Below, piece by piece: positions 23,369-34,289 of a stretch of DNA of 64,000 bases. The stretch comes from Whalleya microplaca (taxonomy: Eukaryota; Ascomycota; Sordariomycetes; Xylariales; Xylariaceae). Positions within the stretch are counted from its first letter, which is position 1. The number at the start of each line of letters is the position of its first letter. Position numbers and translations under genes: made by a program. Below the pieces are notes generated by a model. It was not told where the DNA came from. It made no database searches and saw only the letters and a list, made by a program, of their open reading frames with translations. The stretch spans positions 1,426,001-1,490,000 of the forward strand of contig MU385713.1 in the NCBI GenBank assembly GCA_022497155.1, given 5' to 3'.

Positions 23369-24181
23369 TTGACGAGCACTAGTCTCTCACATATCCATAT
23401 TCTATTACGACACCGATAGATTACGGCTCTGGTTGGACGGTTTCCAACAGAATCCCATGATGCTTTTCATGTGATTACATTATTCTCACGATACTTCATA
23501 CTAGGCTCTTGCCTAGTGAGAACAAAGAAAAGAAGGAAATAAGATATATTCTCTAAGTCTTCTGCATGCTGCATTGTGATACTTGAAAGATCTACCTCTG
23601 CTTCTCCCTTTTGCCCTTTATGGTAGCCCCTAAGGTCCTGTCCAAGACTTATTCATGACAGTCAAAGGCTGACGTTAGACCGTAGCCCCAAAGTCTAGTA
23701 GAATAATTTCATATTTCAGCCAGTGATCCTGACACCTACTGTCGATAGGAACCCCAGCTATGTCCACAATCCTGACAACTTATGTTTTACTAGGTTGCCG
23801 TAGACAGGAACATCCTCACCTCCATGAAAAGCTGTCGCTACTGTTGCCAATCTACAGACGCACTTGCCAGGCACCAAAAGCTAGTAAACAAGATACCTGA
23901 GCAACCAATTCAGTGCCAAGTCAACCTTTGCAATTGCATCTGAGAAACCAGACAGTTTGTGGATGGGCAAGAACGGGAACTGTGTACCTCAAACGACACA
24001 TCTCCTACCTGCTCGGCCTACTTGAACTTTGCCCACCTACCTCTTTGCAACTTCTCCTTCCTAACTACCTCAAAGTATTTGAACTATTCACCTATCTACC
24101 CTCTGCATCAAGTACTTCATCTTACTCGACTATTCGACTATTCTTTTATCTATCTACACATTCAGTACCTCAACCGTCAAG
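23369..24181. other. Spacer between two paralogs
   Basis: No gene seen. From about 24000 to 24180 the sequence is a C/T-rich leader for the gene at 24182. Confidence 0.45.
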
Positions 24182-25070
24182 ATGCCTCCGCTAGATACCG
24201 AGTCTCAGTTCAAGTTCCTCATCGCGTGCATCAAGCACTCAACCGCAGGCAAAGTAAGTTGTCCCATTGCTATCCAGGGCCACATAACATAACATAAGAA
24301 GAGGCCACTGGGCAGCTTTTACTGACTTCTATCAGGTCGACTTCGGTGAAGTCGCTAAAGAATGCGAGATTGTCACCAAGGGTGCGGCGTAAGTTACTTC
24401 TCCTTCTAGTCCTAGTACTCGAATGCCACTATATCATATATTAGAACTGACCATATCCGTATTTTGCAGTGCCAAGAGATATGAGCGTTTGATGAAGGCC
24501 CATGGTATCGCCCCGGGCAGCAGCTCCACCTCCCTCAAGAAGGAGTCCAAGGACTCCAAGGACGGTGTCAAGACCCGCGCCCCCAACAAGAAGCGCAAGC
24601 TTGCCGCCGTTGACGAGGATGCCGGTGATATCGATGAGCCCGTGAAGAAGGAAATCAAAGGTGAAGTCAAATACGAAGATGCAGCTATCGTGAAGGCGGA
24701 GCTCGAGAACAGCGGCGTAGCGCCTGCTATTGGTACTACGCCCGCGAATGCGCCGACGCCTCAGCCCGGGACTCCGACGCCTTCCTCCAATGCTCAGAAT
24801 GACGACGACGACGAGTTGCTCCTCATCTGCGCCACGGAGAAGCGCGATGAAGGCCACGTCCCGGTCTACGGCGGCGGTCACCACCATTCGCACTCGCACT
24901 CGCCTGCTCCGACTATCCCGGGGATCCACTCTTTTGATTACGCTGCTAATATGGCCTTCCCTCAACAGATCACGCCGGCGTCGAGAATGGCATCGTCGCA
25001 TAATTCCCTCCCCTACGGCTTCCCCGCTGGAAACTGGATGTACCCCCACGACACACACGGTTACCTTTAG
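24182..25070 (+). CDS. Myb/SANT-like nuclear protein, 241 aa
   Basis: Three exons: 24182-24253, 24336-24388 and 24470-25070. The first exon is again 24 codons, phase 0, as at 7046, and the next exon starts VDFGEVAKECEI (compare IDWNKVAHD). The third exon restores A-AKRYERLMKAHG. The second intron is phase 2, as in the minus-strand copies. After the domain come basic Lys/Ser sequence (PNKKRKLAA, an NLS), a SUMO-site-like acidic/lysine patch (VKKEIKGEVKYE), a Pro/Thr linker, an acidic DDDDEL run, and a His/Ser repeat (HHHSHSHS). The His-rich and aromatic C-terminus is also found in the 7046 protein. Probable DNA-binding regulator; targets unknown. Confidence 0.8.
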
Positions 25071-28000
25071 CATACAACATCATGTCATCAACTTTCGAGG
25101 AGGATCTTCTGCGAGCATGGTTCTGCATTTTCGTGGTATGTATCCTCCGTCGACCCACTTTTATCGAGCTTGAGCTAACCTAGCATGTACAGGTCTGGTC
25201 TGGGGTACAGTGGTTGAGCACCGAGGTTGGGGGGCATCGTCTTTTACTTGTTGTTACACCAAGATCCTATCGAGCACTCTAGTACCGAGGCATTATTGCA
25301 GGCTACGGTCATATCTTCATCCTCCTTATTAGGCTCGAGTTAGGAATTAAAGTCTCGTTGCCGAATTTGCGACTTCTTGCGTTCCGTGACACTGCCGCTC
25401 CATATGTTTGACAGAATTTCGACCCAAGTCAACTGCGCTAGCCCATGGCAGTATCAAGTGCAATCCAATTGCAGAGAATGCATCTTGATGGGGATCCGAC
25501 ATGTTCTCGGTCCGCTATCCGGCATAATCTACAACGACAACATCATCAACATGGTAGGCAATCAACTTGTAGCGTAGAGTTTGCTCTATTGTGTAGTCAA
25601 TGAGTCGCCTTACTCTGCCTCTGATTGCTGTATTTCACAGCGCAGATGCCTATCGTCCGCATAGCCTGGAGGCTATCCTTTCTATTCACTTGGGAATTAG
25701 AATGCATCATGGCCCACACATAGTTAACATAGCATTAGCTATCCTGTCTGCTCGACCTCCACTATGCACAAGCTTTTCAACTCTTTTTTGAATGCGTAAT
25801 GCTTGCTGGTCCGTATTTATGGCATGCGCTCGCATATCTGTTCAATTGCTCAGGTACCCTGTCGGCTTTTGGATCCACCAAAACAAGAACGGTTCAACAT
25901 ATGGGAAGTTAGGACGCATCGGACGAACAAGTTCTGCGAAGAACTGAAATAACTATAAATTGACCGAGAATGGTGCACCTGCGCCTTTGATATCATCTGC
26001 ACTATGATAGCTATAGATCCAACATCATGGATCCTTCTTCGTCTTACACTTTAAGTACCGTCCAATCTGATCTCCTCGTCCTAAGCCGAACGTGAGACGG
26101 TATCTATGCTCGCAGTATCTCACCCTAGGCTTTTACCTATTCCAACGAATCTGCCTGCGATACTTTATGTCAGATCCTACAACTTCGATGTTTTCTCGGC
26201 CCGTCACCTAGAGGTAGTCAGTCATACGACGAAGGGAACCAAGAACTTTACCCCAACTGCTTCTTCGATATTGATTTTCGTGGCTGACGGTTAGCCTTGG
26301 CCTAGATTTCGGATTCGGACTCGCAGCCCCTCCGCATAAATGAATTTCGTGTTCGGCCTGTCGCTCCGCCTTAGTCAAGGACTGCCCCCCTCGCGTGCTC
26401 GAAGCCAGTATCCAAAATCGTCAAAATGATTTTCTAGCGCTTCCATTGCCACCGGTATTGCTGAGAACAATGTTCGGGGTCCCTATCGACGGGAATAGCT
26501 TTTCTTGAATGAAGGCGCGGATACGTGAAGGAGAAATAGCCAAGCCAACATTTCCACCCCGTCGCATTTCGTCCTTCTTCGGCCAACTTCAGGCATTGCC
26601 ATTCTTTCAATCGTAGCATTGTTTCGGTCTTTCAATATCGCAGAATATGTGAAGCTCGTCTCTTCCCAATATTGCTATGCCATGTCCTGGCGATTGCGAC
26701 GCTCTACGCTTCCATTACGTATTTGACTTAGGCGAGGGGGTCTGCGAATGTAGCTTGCGGTGATAGATGGGATGATATCTCGAATAGGACTGGGGAGATA
26801 TCAGTATAGAACAAACAGATCAAATAATCGCACCGTATAGAGAGCAAGGTGCCAACAGTAATACATTCCCATCTTGAATACCTTCTTCGCGCCGATTAGC
26901 CAACCTTGCATTATGCGCATCGTGATGATTGGAGATACTGAATTGGGACGTGTTATTCTACCATGGTGCATCATTGTTGACTTAATCATTCCATGCTGTC
27001 ACCACTCTATCACCCTGCAGTTGAAGCCATGCCTGACTACCGTCTGCGTACCACTTGACCAAATGCTCTTGTAGATTTCTGATGGCTGTCGACTCCCCGC
27101 CGCATCAGCTCGCGCTCTATATCTCGTTCTCGTCCATGCCATGGCACATGTCCTTGGCTAACGTACTGGTAATTTGGTGATGCTTCCCATGATGCACCTA
27201 CGCGAGGTGTCGATTGCTCGTATATATGTTGTTATGAACATAGATTCGACGTCGGACGAAATATACAGTCTTTTCTATCCGCAACGGTGAAATAGAGTTC
27301 CTATATGCCTGGACTTGCTGGCGACTGGGAGGAGGAAAGCGCTGTAGCCGTGCCTTGCTGTCGTCAGTGTCAGCCGATGATGTTGATAATTCAAGCATTC
27401 AATTTGATAGACACAACGACAGCATTGGGATCGCACGTTTCTTCTAGTCCCTCTATTGTCTCTTGTAGTGATCGTCTTCTACAGACAGGTGCTTATACGA
27501 AGCCGTCGCTGCCTTGCCGTCACTCCCCATGTTGACTACACTACCATAGATAATCCGAAGCCTTACTTTTCTTGGACTTCCAAAGCATCATTGCAGAAGG
27601 TTGTATATTCATGCGAGGCTTTAGTGTCCTCACTCTAGTCAGCTTACTCGAATTGTAACAAATACGCCGATCAGCCTCCCTTTGCTTGATGACCACATTG
27701 GACGTCTCTTGCAATACCCATGTGTCTGCGACAGCCATCGCCGTCATGGAACCGTACCGAGACTCGCCAATGGATTATCTACTAACATTCTTGCAAATCT
27801 TGGAGTAAGGTATTGTAGCACGCATGAAGACTTCAGGCCTACTCGCGCCTATTTTCTAACTTCACGAAGACGAATAGATAGATTTAACTCATCAGCCTAG
27901 TCGTTGGTGCTGATGTCTACAGCCCAGCATCATTGTTGCCAAATCCCAAGAGGAGTCACTCCATAATCACCTACCACTCTTTTGCGGCATCTCCCTGTCG

Positions 28001-28082
28001 CCTTCGAATGCCTCCGGCGTTCGAAATATCAACGTCAAGCTTCCCTTCATTGGACACCAAAAGAACGTCGGGAGATCAAGGC
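25071..28082. other. Gene-poor stretch
   Basis: These 3 kb have scattered short frames but nothing with splice support, domain motifs or repeats. Composition is ordinary, so it is not RIP-mutated. Confidence 0.4.
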
Positions 28083-28309
28083 ATGAAATTCATTACTAGG
28101 AATCTCTACATATTCTTGCTTGCCGCGGCAGCCCCGTTCACCGCTACAGTTGTCCTTGCCAACAGCCATTCATCTTATCGTAAGTACATAGCATGCAGGA
28201 TTCAGTTGCACGACACAGAAAAGATGGGCGGTAGATACTAATGCTTCTCATAGATAGGATCACTACCCACTGTGGTGCTAGCTGCAGCGCGCGATTCCGC
28301 CACCGATAA
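28083..28309 (+). CDS. Possible small secreted peptide, 50 aa
   Basis: The ATG at 28083 opens a signal peptide (MKFITRNLYIFLLAAAAPF, then TATVVLA). A GTAAGT donor follows at 28180, and the intron ends in a perfect branch point and acceptor (GATACTAATGCTTCTCATAG). Exon 2 (28254-28309) adds about 17 residues with two cysteines (THCGASC) before a stop. Size and layout resemble small secreted proteins of fungi. The mature part would be only about 25 residues, so this may equally be a truncated relic of a longer gene. Confidence 0.4.
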
Positions 28310-29879
28310 CGAGATGCGTGCCCGTATCCCGAACGCTACACTCTATCTGCTGATGGTCTTTCATAGGCTGCCAATTGATACCATGGTTCTCTTTACGTTT
28401 ATGGTATCAGAGGCGTAAGGCCAATCAAGCCATCCGAAGACGACATACGCTTGCGACACAATACACAATGCCTTCCCAGTACATAGTTCGGACAGCACAA
28501 ACACGATTTACTAGCAATCAACCATGACATCTGACAAACAATTGTATTGAACCCTGACCGAGGGCTGGTGGCTGCACTGCGGCTAACACTGCGATATGTT
28601 ATTGCTACTACTTCTGGGTGGTCTCCCAAATGCATATATGCGGAGGCGGCACCAAGATACTTCCATTCACTGATTCCAGGAATTTAGATTGCATTGTCAA
28701 GATTGATTGCGCCTTCCTGCCATTGTCTTATTTTTAGTGTCTCGGGTCTTCCCGAGATCTGACTGCCAAGAGATCATCGGTGCGATGTGGGTCTCACCCG
28801 CACTTCACCTGTCGCTCACTTGATTGGGTGACAATGAGCCTCAAGGTGGGGACCCGTGCCAATTCCAACTTCATCGCATCGAGCCGCATGGTATAAGCGA
28901 CAAAACTGGGCAGCTTACCAGCACAATACAATGGCTACGGTTTAAATTGACATACGATATTCTATGGAATTATAGCATTATGTGCGACGACAATAATGAT
29001 GTCTCAACTCTTCACGTATGTCTCTTCACGAATACGTAGTATTATAGCAGCTCTACCATAGCGGCTTCTCTTGCGCTAGAAGGGCCTTTGAAACACGGAG
29101 GGTCCTCCAAGAATCATCAGAGTACTAGATTCAAGGACTGTGGTAATGGTAGAAGATTCATAGGCAATCTTGTCAAACTTTGGCCGTGATCCTATATATA
29201 TGATACGAGGTATCAGCTCTGCGGAGAACTATCGAGATAAAAGATTCAGAACTACCAGACCCAGATTCCCCACCTCCTTCATGATTACGGCAGTTAATAA
29301 GAGTAGCGATGGAAGGTCACGGAATTTCAGGAGCATTGTGGGCTGCTAGGTTGATATTATCAAGTGACTCGACTTCATCGTCACATCCCAATGGTATCTT
29401 ACATGCGAGATAAACCTAAACGAATTTTCTTGCGTGGTATATTAGTAGCAAGTCATGACATGGATCATTAAGACTGGCAGCATGTACTGGATAGCTAACG
29501 AGGGAGTCCATAGACAGCCAATTATTGTTCAGATGTTCAGGGCACATCAACGTAGGTAATTATCAAATGTCTTGATATCCAAGGGAGACGATATAAACTA
29601 TTTTACACATCCTGTCTGAAACAGGCAGTTGCTGTATGCGTGATGTGATATCATGAGCATATAATAGGCGTGGGAAACAGGTGCTATAGGCTTCCTGCCA
29701 CCGGGGGCTCTAGTAGCTAAGCAAACATGCAACATCTGGAAGGCGTATGATACCTAGGTACTCATACCTATTGCCGAGCAACTAAAGTGGCAGAATTACA
29801 GGTGGTGTATGAGAAATGGAGTGGCAGAATCTGTTTGCCTACACCGCTTTCCCTCGGGTGCTTAAGGTTGATTTCCTCC
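28310..29879. other. Intergenic, no gene seen
   Basis: No supported coding sequence or repeat. It leads into the pyrimidine-rich promoter region of the gene at 30686. Confidence 0.4.
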
Positions 29880-30685
29880 CACCCCAAGATTCCTTCTTCC
29901 CTCCTCTCCTTCAACAACTTCATTCAGAGAACCACACTCAAGAATCCCATCTTGAACTGTGATTAACTGAAGTTGCCACGCAATTCATCCTCCATTCTCA
30001 AGGTCAGTGATTAACTCCAAGCATATTCCTCGTCTGTTCCTTTTCTCCCTCGCCTTGACATCCTCTTCTTCGTCACTTCCATCATCACCCATCTCGCATT
30101 CACCTCACTTTGCACCTGGGCCTTACATCGGGTTAATTTATTCTGCCACTTTGATTGCCCCACCGCTTTTCTCCCACCTTCAGTCTGCAAATACCCTTCC
30201 CCCTCCAACCCAAATTCTCTCTTCCTCCCTCTTCCCTTCAACATTTCCTTCCCACCTGCAATCATCTCTCCTCGTCCTCCAGAGATACTGGTACGTACTC
30301 TTCCTCCCATCCAGCCCTACCCCTCCATCTCAACTGCACAATACTTTCAATTGTTTTCTCCCTGCTGCACACATAACAAAAACAAAAATTTACCCACTTC
30401 CCATTCACCCACAACATAGCCCCACTTTTCTTCTAGAAACACACAATAGCACAACCCATCTACCTTCCCACTCCCACACACTCCTACAAAAATAAATCCA
30501 ACTCCCACCTCCATCCACCTTTAATATTTTTTTCTTCATCCGACACCCATACTCGTACTCTTCCATCAACCTGCACCAACCTGCATCAACTTCCATCAAC
30601 AACATTTGATTACTAACACAACATCCAGACAACATCAAGGAAATACCCAAAGCAACCCAACACCACCATTCCCCAACTTGTCATC
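29880..30685 (+). promoter_or_regulatory. Pyrimidine-rich promoter and 5' leader
   Basis: About 800 bases are strongly C/T-rich on the plus strand, ending CCCAACTTGTCATC just before the ATG. Long CT tracts upstream of the start are typical of strongly expressed genes in filamentous fungi. A 162-codon frame within it is a low-complexity artefact of the tract. Confidence 0.55.
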
Positions 30686-32037
30686 ATGTCGTAAGTACTA
30701 GTCCAATATTCCAACATCTACATCCATGTTGACTAACATTTTACCATAGTCCTTTCATGAACAAGTTCACCAAGGACGTCCCTAAGGACTCCTCCCGCAA
30801 CTCTGCCGGATCCCTGGATTCCGGTGTGGCCATGGGCCAGAACGGCCAGAGTATGTTCTACTTTCACATAGCTCACTTTACTGACATTGAATACCTTGCT
30901 GATCGTGTTGTTCTAGATGCCACCGTCACCCTCAACTTCGACGGCCCCGACAGTCAGAATGCTGTTGTCGGCCTCACCTTCGCTGAGATCACGATGATGG
31001 CTGGCGAGCTTGCTGCTGCTCGTCGCGAGGGCCGCTTCCCTACTACCTCGGCTCCCGTTCATGACCCTCGTATCGTCTTTGAGGACTACTTGCGTCTTAT
31101 GGCCCTCAACAATGCTCGCGGTGGTGCTGCTCCCGAGGAGTGGAACCGCATGGCCAATGTCGTGGAGTTGATGGTCAACATCACCCGTGAGATTCGCCAC
31201 CGTGATGAGGTCCGTGGCGAGGAATCCTTCGATGGCAATGTCAACGCTCATGTCAACAACATGATGAGCGGTGTCGATGCAGAGAGCCACCTCTACCGCA
31301 TTGTTCAGCACGCTGTTCACTTTGCCGTCAACAACGGATCTGGCCAGGAGGGCGCTACTCTTACTGGTGCCAACATGGCTGCGCTGTTGGATAGAATCCG
31401 CGGTGTCGTTCGTGAGATGGCCACTCAGGGTGATCATGGCATTCGGGATGTCAACATGGACAATGTCATCGACGATGTCTTCGGCATCATTGACCAAGCT
31501 CTTACTGACCCTACTGGTCCTCTCAACAAGAATGTAAACAAGTTGGGTGGAGAGGTCAAGAACCTTGGTGGACATATCAACAGCCTTGATCACATCGCCC
31601 ACGGACAAGCTGCTCAGCTCGATGCTGTTGCCGGTCACGCCAAAGCTATTGATGGCCATGTCAATGCCTTAGGCAACAACATCAACTCCATGGGAACTCT
31701 CATCCACTCGACTAACACCAACGTCAATGCGCTGGGTACTCAGCTCAACATTCTTCAGACCATCATCAACATGGTTCCCCAGATGGTTGCTCGCGCTCTT
31801 GATGAGATGCTTCCCCAGGCTGTTCAAGGTTCCTTTGGTCCTCTCCTGCAGGCAATCGAGGCTCGCCTGGGTGTTGTTCTCCCCGTTGGTGGTACCGCTG
31901 TCGCTTCTCAGGGCAAGAAGAAGGGTGCCAAGAAGTCCAAGTCCCGCAAGTTCTTCGGCTCTGGATTCTTCGGTTTCTTCAAGAAGCATGGCGGCAACAA
32001 CGGTCGCGGCCCTGGTGCTGGCTCTGCCACAGTCTAA
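30686..32037 (+). CDS. Heptad-repeat (coiled-coil) protein, 408 aa
   Basis: Three exons: a 5-nt first exon (30686-30690, ATG TC), 30750-30850 and 30917-32037. Intron donors are GTAAGT and GTATGT; the second intron is 66 nt and happens to stay in frame. Residues about 36-235 are mostly helical and polar (VVGLTFAEITMMAGEL, DYLRLMALNNARG, AESHLYRIVQHAVHFAVNNG). Residues about 240-322 are eleven clean heptads with hydrophobic residues at two fixed positions (for example GEVKNLG, GHINSLD, GHVNALG, NNINSMG, TNVNALG), so a trimeric or dimeric coiled coil is likely. The C-terminus is basic and Phe/Gly-rich (KKKGAKKSKSRKFFG). Codon use is strongly biased to C-ending codons, suggesting high expression. 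No known domain recognised; no signal peptide. Confidence 0.8.
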
Positions 32038-33935
32038 ACCTAGTACATCATCTCCCTTTTACCTGTGATCACCCAATTGGTATGGACTTCATTTCAGATC
32101 GGAACGAGATCTTGGACGCACTCAAGGTATTACCATATGGATACAGGTATGGAGAAATACTAGTGGTATGTATCCCACGTCCTAGTCTACCTAGACAGCT
32201 AACTGACGATCTTCTCTCTAGTTTCTAGGTAGATTTTGCGGGTTTCATGGATCGGGGTTTATGGATCACGCTGCGCTGTCTTAGGGTTCACTATCGGGCG
32301 GAGTCATGATACCCAGGGAGCAGGAGGTCCGATAAGTAGATAGATACATATGAACAGCTTCTACCAACACATAAACCTGCTTTTGATCGTGATCGTCATC
32401 GTGAACTTTGGCTTGTGGTGTTTTCCCCACCGAGTCCCTCTCCATACAAGCCGTGAGGCTTGATTCATGACTTGCTTCGCAGGCTCTCAATGTCCCTATC
32501 CTAGCTTGTATCGTTGCAGCAGTCAGCGACACGACATAGCATTAGTAAATATGTGATAGTCCTTGTGGCATTCCCGACATGGAGGGCTGAAGTTGCCTCC
32601 GCTTATCAAGCTCTAGTCTCCATATGACGCAAACCTACACGATTTTGGTAACAAAATAATCACTATTTTCCTGTTCTGGTGGTTGGTCTGCTGTGCAGCG
32701 ACTTCATAAGAGATATATACAACCATAATGAATATTGATTGAGTAACACAAATATATTATCCTGTATTCTCTGGAGTATCGTCTCCAGTTTACTTTTCTA
32801 ACATCACTGCCGTCCCGTGTCTGGCGAACCTTCTTTATTGCCGCCTCTGCCTAGGTTGGGACTAGGAGGCAGCATAGGATCAAAAGATTCTAATCTAGGA
32901 ATTGGGAACGAACGAAGCATATCCTTGAAGAACGTAATACCTAGTGCCAGTGTTACACCCGAATAATCATCGAGTTTTGAATATCCTGCGAGTGAAGTCA
33001 ACAGACCTACATGTGGATGCAGGCCCTAGAGATCTGCACAACTTTAGCTTAGTAAGCCAAGGGAAGTACAGCACTCTCGACTGGTACAGTATTCCAGGGC
33101 CTAAGCTGCATTTTGTTTGGCGTGTGTAGTACTATGATTGACCTGCTCGGACGTAGTATATATATCTATTGATATCTAAACGACTCGAACCCTAGAGGCG
33201 ATATTTCTAAGCTTAGGTATCGCAAAATATCATGCTGATGGATCCCTGGGCCATGTAATCCAGCACATCCTATATAATCCCTACCAGCCTTGACGAACCT
33301 TTCATCCCCGACCCTCTTTGACATAGCAACTTCCACTTGATGATGGAGTTCATCGCGTACAACCTACCTATACTGAGCACTTATTCGCAAGAGAATGACC
33401 GAGCCGCATTGCCTCTCTCGAAGACATCTCCAAAGTATATGTTGTCACCTCTTATGGTAGTACTGAACCCATCTCCTCAAATCGCTGTTCGGAATAGAGA
33501 CAAAAGTGGCAAAATGTTGATACTAGTCACTATGGGGGAGCTTAAATCACCGGCTTCTCGATTGTGTCTGGCGAGCCACGATGGCTGCTACAAGAACCTG
33601 AGTTAACCTCATGATGATACGAAATCTCGGAGACTGAAGGAACGAAGACCTGGACCCGTCATTCTCGAGGTGAAGCTAAGCCTACTACCGAAACGAAGCA
33701 GGGTGGAGAGCAGTCTTTGTTATCTTATATACAGAAAGGTTGTTTGCCATTGAACCTTGAGTTAGATTCTTTGTGCAACAACCATATTGTTTTACGACCT
33801 CATGCGCTTACTTCATGACGTATAAACTATGGGATACCTCGGATTCAGGGACCGGAGTGGAGATGAAGTAGAGAACAGATCCTCTACAGTAAATCATCAT
33901 GGCGTGTCGAAGTCGAACGGAAACAATACTCATGG
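32038..33935. other. Intergenic, no gene seen
   Basis: Short frames only. It lies between the heptad-repeat gene and its decayed relative. Confidence 0.4.
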
Positions 33936-34289
33936 ATGCTGATCTCGATCCTTGTTGGCCGTTTTCCCCCATCGGCTGTTATTGAACGGATACTCGTTGA
34001 TATTGGCCCCCAGGGACTGAGGCCGAGTATCCTATATTGTAGCGCTCACGAAGAACATTATTACCCGAGGATTCGTAAGCGTAACGAGATCTGCGGTTCG
34101 AAAGCCGATTTCGGTAACCCAACGAACGACATCGTAGCGGAGAGCCACCTTTACAGCAGTACTCGGTATACCGTTCCATTCGCAATCAACAATGGAGCTG
34201 AGCTAGCAAGTGTATCTCTTCATCGGCACCTGAAAATTGTAGGCATTCCTTCGTTGACTCGGGTTCACTCTTCGGAGTATTCAGGATAG
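33936..34289 (+). pseudogene. Decayed fragment of a heptad-protein paralog
   Basis: The plus-strand frame matches the middle of the protein encoded at 30686-32037: GRFPPSAVIERILVD against GRFPTTSAPVHDPRIVFED; IRKRNEI against IRHRDEV; and AESHLYSSTRYTVPFAINNG against AESHLYRIVQHAVHFAVNNG. The nucleotide match is visible too (GAGAGCCACCT..TAC). The N-terminus, heptad region and C-terminus are absent. The surrounding sequence shows no strong TpA excess, so the decay does not look mainly RIP-driven. It is a partial duplication about 2 kb from the intact gene. Confidence 0.6.

Noticed and set aside
30007..30495. 162-codon open frame
   Set aside because: Low-complexity translation of a C/T-rich leader; no motifs, and it overlaps the promoter of the next gene.
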